Shown here piece by piece: positions 58,092-64,000 of a stretch of DNA of 64,000 nt (positions within the stretch are counted from its first letter, which is position 1; every line of letters starts with the position of its first letter). The stretch comes from Magnaporthiopsis rhizophila (lineage: Eukaryota > Ascomycota > Sordariomycetes > Magnaporthales > Magnaporthaceae). The notes under the pieces were generated by a model. That model was not told where the DNA came from and searched no databases. It was given only the letters and a program-made list of their open reading frames with translations. The stretch covers positions 1 to 64,000 of the forward strand of contig PYSS01000050.1 in the NCBI GenBank assembly GCA_003049465.1. The letters are read 5' to 3'. A program made the position numbers and the translations under genes.

Positions 58092-59069
58092 GCAGCTCAA
58101 TGCCTAGAAACCAGTGTTAGGAAATGTGTCGGGGTTATGTTGGCAGGTTTTGCCCCCAGAAGAGTATCCTACTTTGCAAAACGCACACAAGATGTATATC
58201 CTTAGCAAATTGCTGACAAGGATCCATCCGAGAACTTTTGTCAGCTGAAAGGCACACCTAGATGTCCCTGCGGACTGCCTAGCGAACTTTGGGTTTGTAC
58301 CTAAGGTAGTGGCTAATGTCAATCTATAGGCTGGCAGATAAGGCACATAAAGCGGGCAACAGAGACGGTACTCGTTTGGAATGTCCGTGTCTTCACCCAC
58401 ATAGTATGCCTTTTGTCTTCAAAACAGTTCCAAACGGGAGAGCGTCGCTGGTTCAGCCGCGCCCCTTTCCCTGACTACGCGGATGCGGCTAGAGCCCTGT
58501 TCCGATCCCCCACCGTGAAACAAGCGCTTCTCAATTTGGTCTTACGTCGCCCCCAATGCAGCCTGCAGGATTGGGGGGTGGGGGCACTGGGGCACTTACC
58601 TAAGCGCGCCGAGGTGCCTGGGGACGTACCCAGCCTCGACGCTCGATCCAGCACCCACTCAATTCAACCACCTCGATTGGTAAATGCGACCGCGCCCAGC
58701 TCCCTCGATTCGACGACCTAGGACACCAACTGCCCGCCGTGCACATTCCGGATCCTGCCTTTCTGACCTGTCCAGGTGGTAGGCATCCTCTACTCCCGAC
58801 TGCGGAGCTGATATCGCTCACGCCGGTGCTGAGAAACGCTGGCGCCGGAGGAACTTGGCCGCCCTACTTTGGACAACAAGGAGACCTAGCGCGGGTCATG
58901 ACTCCGAGGTTGTAGTCGAGGGCTCAGCTCCGAACAACACGGAAGCCATCGATCCGCTTCCTGGTCACGTGCCACTGGGATACAAAGGCTTCGTCGTTTC
59001 CATTGTCAGGGCACCTGGCAGCGCCTCGGCCTCAACGCGCGCGGCCGGTGCTGCTAGCTGCACGATCTC
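57917..59069. other. Spacer between USP-domain gene and GPHR
   Basis: 1.15 kb with genes in the same orientation. It holds a 28-base T tract at 58064-58091 ending in TTTGCAG. Upstream of the GPHR start, DNA at about 58400-59070 is GC-rich with open frames that lack ATG starts and family resemblance, probably leader or promoter. Confidence 0.5.
58064..58091. repeat. Poly-T tract
   Basis: Uninterrupted run of about 28 T followed by GCAGCTC, in the 3' region of the USP-domain gene. It resembles the longer T tract at 24409-24487, which also ends in TTTGCAGG. Confidence 0.85.
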
Positions 59070-61044
59070 ATGGCCATCCGCTGTGGCGACGACGCCTGCT
59101 CGGCCGGCCCACCCCCGGGCGCAGGCTTCGCAAAGGCCCTGTCGCTGTCGCCCTTCGTCGGCACCTTCGCCGTCGTCAGCTTCCTCGTCGCACGTCACGT
59201 ATTCCCGCTCCTGTCGCGCGTCCAGGACAGGACACGCGACGATGGCCACGACCACATCCTGCCGGCCTCTGCCCCGGCAGCCCTGCGCCAATGCCATGCC
59301 GAACACGGCGCACGCAGCCTGCGCCGTCGCATCGCCGCCGCGACTTTTGCCGCCACCATTGGGCTTTCGGCCGTTCTCGCCCAGCTGATCCTCGCAGAGA
59401 TCTCGGACCTGATCGACCCGAGGGCCCGCGCCACCGCTCTCCGCTTCACGGTCCCCACCCTTATGTTCCTTCTCATCGTCTTGATACCTTTCCTTGAGCT
59501 CCAGTCCGTCATCGCCGGTGCGGGATGGTCGTTCCAGCGCTCAGCCAAGGGCCGCATTCCGCGCATGCCCTGGGTCCTGCTCTTCTTCGTCTTTGGCGCC
59601 TGGCTCTTCGTCTTCTGGTCCCTGGGCATGGCCGTCCCTGCCCCCGACGAGACGTACGTCTACGCGCGGGATGAGGTGGTTAGCTTCGACAGCACCGGCG
59701 CCTCGATGGGCACGCGGGGTGGGCTCGGTTGGAGTTCAGGGTCCTTTTTTCCAGACCTGTCGGCCGGGAGCGCCAAGGACCTGTCCCGGGCGTGCCTCGA
59801 GAGGATCGGCGTTATCGGAATATCCCTCATGGCGCTGCTCTCCGGGTCTGCCAGCGTCTCATCGCCATGGCACCTGCTCACCGACAGCAGGACGCACAGG
59901 CGCCGTCCGGTCACGGACGCCATGGTTGCGAGGAAACAGGCCGGAGTCGATGCGACGGCCGAGCTCCTGGCTGCCAAACGCCACCGTCTGCGGTCGCTGC
60001 AGCGCAAGGTCGCCGCAGCATCGGGTACGCCAGACGGCTCGCCAACCACGCCCGGCGGGGCTGCCGGGCTGGTGGGCAAGCTGGTGGGTTCGATCAAGAA
60101 CATGGGCGGCGGAGGCGACGCGGGCGAGATCAAGGCGCTGCAGATGGAGATTGCGGGGCTAGAGTCGATGGAATCCAGACTGTCGTCCGGCTTGGCCGCG
60201 CTACGGAGCAGACAAGCGAGCCACGCGCGTGATGGGACCGTTTTCGGGCGTCTCCTGGCGCTGTCGTCGTACATCTTTGCGCTCTACTGTGTCTACAGGA
60301 TCCTAGCCACGATCATGGCCACGCTTCGGCGGGCGTACTACCCAGGCGCATCCTTCTCGTCGTCGGATCCCATCAGCCGCTTCCTCGGCCTCCTGGCCCG
60401 GCATTGGGACCCTAAGCTGGACCAGCTGGCCTGGGCCCGGCAAATATCGTTCCTGCTGTCGGGGGTCATCTTGGCGGGGTCGCTCAACTCGGTGCTGCAA
60501 ACGCTGCACCTCTTCACAAAGTGGGCCCCAGGGGTTCTGCTGCAGGCCCAGGCCAACCTGGCCCTGCTAGTGGGGCAGGTGGCAGCGACCTACGTCATCA
60601 GCGCGGCTCTGCTGCTCCGTGGCAGTCTTCCCAAGGAGGTGTCGAGCGCCGTGGGTGACGTGCTGGAGAGCGCACTCGAGCCTGGCTTCGTCGACCGCGT
60701 AAGTTATTGTCCCTTTTGCTCTTTTAGTCGATCTGGTTACACTATCGCTCTCCTACCACCACACAATCACCTATCTACTCCTCTTCCCTCCGGCCGTTCT
60801 ACCATATCCTCCTACATATCACATAGACGCCGAGACCGTGGACGGACACATGTTGTCAACAACGAGTGCTAACGTTTTGAGAAATCCTGCGCAATGACAG
60901 TGGTTTGAGGGCTGGTTCCTGCTTGCTAGTGTGACCACGGCGGTCGGTATTTGGATCGGCCGGAAGATCGGGGGCGGGGCTGATAGGGGCTGGGACGAGT
61001 GGGACGAGTTCGCCGGAGAAGAAACCGGAGAGAAACAGTCGTAA
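59070..61044 (+). CDS. Golgi pH regulator / GPR89 homologue
   Basis: Multi-pass membrane protein of the GPHR/GPR89 family (related to plant GTG1/2), linked to anion conductance and acidification of the Golgi. Exons 59070-60698 and 60901-61044 give 590 aa. Transmembrane segments are visible at ~27-47 (LSPFVGTFAVVSFLVARHVF), ~90-115, ~128-150 (VPTLMFLLIVLIPFLELQ), ~167-190 (PWVLLFFVFGAWLFVFWSLG), ~250-270, ~393-415, ~448-470 and ~494-515, with a final one in exon 2 (WFEGWFLLASVTTAVGIWIG). The central coiled region (RHRLRSLQRKV to LESMESRLSSGLAALRSRQ) is the family's cytosolic loop, here with a Gly-rich insert. The conserved FGRLLALSSYIFALYCVYRI follows. The C-terminus is acidic and Trp-containing (DRGWDEWDEF). 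Confidence 0.92.
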
Positions 61045-63268
61045 TAGACGTGTATGCTTATAGAATGCTCGGACACGGCGCTTATTGGTGCCTTTATTAT
61101 TATTTAAGAGGATACTTGTACGTGTGTACGGTACCCCGGCCCGTTTTCTGCATTGTCCCAGCCAGCGCATACTTCGGGATGGCTAGATTCATTTTCCTTT
61201 CATTTTCCTTTCTCTCAAACATAAATTTCCCTCCCAGTGGCATTTCCGACTTGATCATTGCTGTTACAGTGGGGAAATACGCGGCCTTGTTAGTAGACTT
61301 GAACCTTGACTTCCGTGATTCAGATGGTGAAAAGATACAATTGAATTAATACCTAGGTACCCCGTAATAAACAAGGGTGGATGACAGCACCAGCTCTCAT
61401 AGAATCAAACGACCACCCAGATGATCAATCGAGTTGGATGCAGAGCCGCGCGCGGCGAAACGGCCAGTCGAACTGCAGGCTACGTGCGTGGTCGTTTGAG
61501 TGGTAAACGACCAGTCGTTTACCGTAGATTCGCCTCAACGTTGCAACGGCGTTCTTTGGCACTGGTTGGGAGCCCCGTGAACAAACCCCCCCGCCCCTGA
61601 AACCAGACGCTATGTTTCAAGCGGGCTACAGTGGATCGCCACGCTGTTGATCTGCTGGCAGGTGGGGCATGATGGATGGAGACCACCGTGGCCACCCACT
61701 GTGAACCGAACCCCGTGTTTGCCTGTGGTCGTTTTGAGCATGGAACCTTGACGAACAATGAACCATGGGCGAGCACAAACAGCACGGTTACATTTCGAAT
61801 CCAGCGAATACAGGTCGATCCGCAAACCTTAATCAGCCATGCTTCCATGGTTGGCTTCGGGCGCGCCTTTGAAACATCCATGCCAGATTCTTTCAGCTGT
61901 GGTGGCGAGTCCCGTTGTCGGGGAGTTTATTGGGGAAAAAAAATTTCCCCCCTTCTTTTTCTTTGTGTTCTTTTTTAGCTAGAATGTTTCTTTTTCGATA
62001 CACATTCACACTGCCTTTGGTCATTGGTCATCGGTCCGAGGATGCGGATAAGGCAGTTAACTGTTTATCCGTGTCTGATCGTCGGGAGCGTGGGCGATTG
62101 AAATGCCGAAACTGCCTGTCCACTCATGGCAGGATCGAAGCATCAATGTCCGATGAATGTTGATGTCAAGTTGAAAGTTGAGGCAGGTGATGTGCTGCCC
62201 ATCTTGACCTCTGCCTACTGTGTTCATGATGGTGGCCATGTTTGTAGTAGGTGAACGTCTGTACTGCACAACGAGAAAAATCCCCTGCGCTGGCGTCATG
62301 TGCCTCACGATTCACTAGGCTTTTTCCATGACCCGATTGCTTTTGATTCCAGCTCTCCGACTGGTCATTTCTTTTTCTCTTTCGAGGTTGTCTTCCATCA
62401 CAGCCGAGCCTCGGGAGGACTGTCCTCCAGCAACCACATAGACTTCAAGCTGAAGATCTGACACGGCTCACGTTTTGGATCCCCTGTCTGTACCGGGGTC
62501 CTGGGCCGGCGTTCCCTCGACCCGCTCCCAATCCCGCCAGGCCAGCCGCCCGGGATGACGATGGACCAGGCGAGAGCCAACCGCATCCACTCAAACAGCA
62601 TGTCAAGCACGGTTGGGCCCGCCCTTTCCGGCGATCGGCTGGCTTGTGGGCACCTACCAGTCAGGCATCCCGTCTGTCGACACTGCCTTCCGTGCGCAGC
62701 CCATGGCCTGCCTCATGAGGTGACCACCTAGCTAGGTACTTCCCCGGTGACGGCCCCTGCCCTGTCACGCGAACCTGACGTCTGTTTGCTTCCCAACCCC
62801 CCTAGCTTATATCCCGCTGCTCCTCGTTCCCGGGCTGTGCCATCCCTAATCGCACTGGTGAGCTCTGGCTTTCATCTTCTTCCATCTTCACATGACCACG
62901 CCGATACAACCTGTTTTGGGCTTCCGACGACCCGCCAGCGCCGACCAAGTCGCTTTTGGAATTATCAGCATTGTCACAAAAGAAAGAACAAGAAAAAGGA
63001 GTACATTCTACACTGTCTACCGACCCACCTACTTACCTAGTTAGGAGGCAACGCGAAGCGAACGAAAGTAGAAAAGGAAAACATATAATTTTCAACACAC
63101 AAACACGGACGAGGAAGGGTAAATAGCGGCACGAACAGGAGAGGAGACGGAAGAAACAGAGGTCGACCCAGCAAGCCTCGAGGCGCGGGCGGACCACGCA
63201 GCTGTTCTCCGCCGTCGCCCGTCTACTCTGAGCGAGCTGCCTGCCTGGCTGCGTGCCTGGCCTGCGGA
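61045..63268. other. 2.2-kb spacer with inverted repeats
   Basis: Holds the GPHR 3' region and upstream sequence of the last gene. It contains an inverted-repeat cluster at 61405-61523 and CCTAGGTA-type motifs at 61351-61360, 62726-62740 and 63026-63045. The short open frames lack ATG or coding bias. No gene seen. Confidence 0.5.
61405..61523. repeat. Cluster of inverted repeats with GTCGTTT core
   Basis: TCAAACGACCACCCA (61405-61419) is inverted at 61485-61499 with 14 of 15 bases matching. Immediately after, GGTAAACGAC-CA-GTCGTTTACC (61502-61523) is a perfect 10-bp inverted repeat with a 2-bp spacer. A looser copy (GTGGTCGTTTTGAG) lies near 61725. The core GTCGTTT/AAACGAC therefore occurs four times in 120 bp in alternating orientation. 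Confidence 0.8.
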
Positions 63269-64000
63269 ATGGCGCGAAAAACAGCATGTTCAACCAGGCC
63301 ATCGACCCTGCTCGCCCAAGTCGTTCTCCTCATGGCCTCGTCCGTCTCGGCCCTCACGCTCTCCGACTTCCAGTCCATAGCGACCGCGACGGTGCCGCTC
63401 GGCTGCATCCTGATTTACAACACCAGCCCCCTCTCCGGCTGCTCCCAGACCGACTTCACCGCCGGGATGGGTTGCGCTTCGAGCTGCGTGCACTCGCTGA
63501 GACGCGTGCAGACCACCCTCCAGGTCGTGTGCAGCGAGGCGTCCGTCCCCGCCGGCTCGGTCCTCCGCGCCGCCCTGCAGGGCTCGCTCGTCGACACCCT
63601 GTGCGGCCGGGGCCTGGAGCCGCCGCCACGGACGACCAGGACAAGGACAACCCTGACCCCATCGCCATTCCCATCACCATTGAGACCATCATTACCACCC
63701 CCTGCTTCCACCTCATCACGCAGAATATCACCGCCACCGCCACCATCATCAACATTGCCGACGTCTGCGGCGACGTCGAGAGCTCCATCGACCCTCACGC
63801 CTGTGCCTGTGCCAGTGCCGACGTCACCGGTCGTACCGGCGCCGCCATCGAGCGAGTCTACAACAGGGAACAGGGCTCCCGGCACGCCAATACCGACAGA
63901 GACGCCTGCACGAACAAGCACACGGGGACCAGAGGAGACGACGACGGCGCCTCCATCACAATCTCCAGGCCAGGGTGGCGATAGAGGTGGCGGAAGCCCA
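63269..64000 (+). CDS. Secreted six-cysteine protein with Pro/Thr-rich stalk (3' end outside the window)
   Basis: An open frame of 244 codons from an ATG to the window edge without a stop. Residues 1-28 form a secretion signal: a basic start (MARKTACSTR), a hydrophobic core (LLAQVVLLMASS) and a likely cut after VSA. The mature head (~29-115) has six cysteines, C46, C58, C69, C73, C88 and C112, probably three disulfides, with one N-glycosylation site (NTS at 51-53). From ~117 the chain becomes Pro/Thr/Ser-rich (TTRTRTTLTPSPFPSP), typical of an O-mannosylated stalk in fungal wall or GPI-anchored proteins, ending in a Gly-rich stretch. I do not recognise the family. An overlapping frame is also open to 63984 but lacks a signal peptide and an ATG at its start. 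A role at the cell surface is inferred from the layout only. Confidence 0.7.
   Translation, partial: MARKTACSTRPSTLLAQVVLLMASSVSALTLSDFQSIATATVPLGCILIYNTSPLSGCSQTDFTAGMGCASSCVHSLRRVQTTLQVVCSEASVPAGSVLRAALQGSLVDTLCGRGLEPPPRTTRTRTTLTPSPFPSPLRPSLPPPASTSSRRISPPPPPSSTLPTSAATSRAPSTLTPVPVPVPTSPVVPAPPSSESTTGNRAPGTPIPTETPARTSTRGPEETTTAPPSQSPGQGGDRGGGSP

Noticed and set aside
63253..63984. 243-codon plus-strand frame overlapping the secreted protein
   Set aside because: It starts at a non-ATG codon and lacks a signal peptide. The frame from 63269 has an ATG, a good signal peptide and a typical stalk; the overlap is kept only as a finding.
1..64000. Secondary-metabolite or effector gene cluster
   Set aside because: No polyketide synthase, NRPS, terpene synthase, P450 or cluster transporter is seen; neighbouring genes are conserved housekeeping.

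Overview
This 64-kb window is nuclear DNA of a filamentous ascomycete (Pezizomycotina, most likely Sordariomycetes; a closer placement such as Magnaporthales is only a guess). The evidence is compact protein genes on both strands, short GT-AG introns with CTAAC/CTGAC-like branch sites, high GC at third codon positions, and proteins typical of these fungi (a short Atg16 without WD40 repeats, a Dma1-type FHA-RING ligase, an Fmp27-type giant). I see no operons, rRNA, tRNA, CRISPR array or intact autonomous transposon.

Left third (1-24,000): DOT1 histone H3K79 methyltransferase (+), ATG16 autophagy subunit (-), VPS16 tethering subunit (+), DMA1-type FHA-RING ubiquitin ligase (-), mitochondrial processing peptidase alpha subunit (+), a YML020W-like putative alpha/beta-hydrolase (-), and the 1,801-aa ribosome-synthesis factor RRP5 (+). 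A 284-bp transposon-like element with 27-bp terminal inverted repeats and a 5-bp flanking duplication lies between the last two genes, just upstream of RRP5.

Middle (24,000-43,500): a homopolymer stretch with one undetermined base, a conserved fungal protein of unknown function (-), 3.1 kb without a confident gene but with one coding-like minus-strand patch, the intronless 3,067-aa lipid-transfer protein FMP27/BLTP2 (-), a small glycine-rich membrane protein (-), and a spacer with diverged repeats.

Right third (43,500-64,000): eIF4B-like RRM protein (+), the ribosome-maturation GTPase EFL1/RIA1 (-), eIF3 subunit l (+), a universal-stress-protein-domain protein (+), a Golgi pH regulator (GPHR/GPR89) homologue (+), and the start of a secreted, six-cysteine, Pro/Thr-rich protein (+) that runs off the edge.

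Almost everything is conserved housekeeping. Four genes (RRP5, EFL1, eIF4B, eIF3l) serve ribosome production or translation initiation, and three of them are neighbours. VPS16, ATG16, FMP27 and GPHR serve membrane traffic and organelle function. No new multi-gene system is visible. The most unusual items are the inverted-repeat element, tiny coding exons at the starts of EFL1 and eIF4B, a universal stress protein with an altered nucleotide-binding loop, an inverted-repeat cluster near 61.4-61.5 kb, and a recurrent CCTAGGTA-type spacer motif. Exon limits were built by hand from splice signals, reading-frame continuity and family resemblance; no alignment was run.
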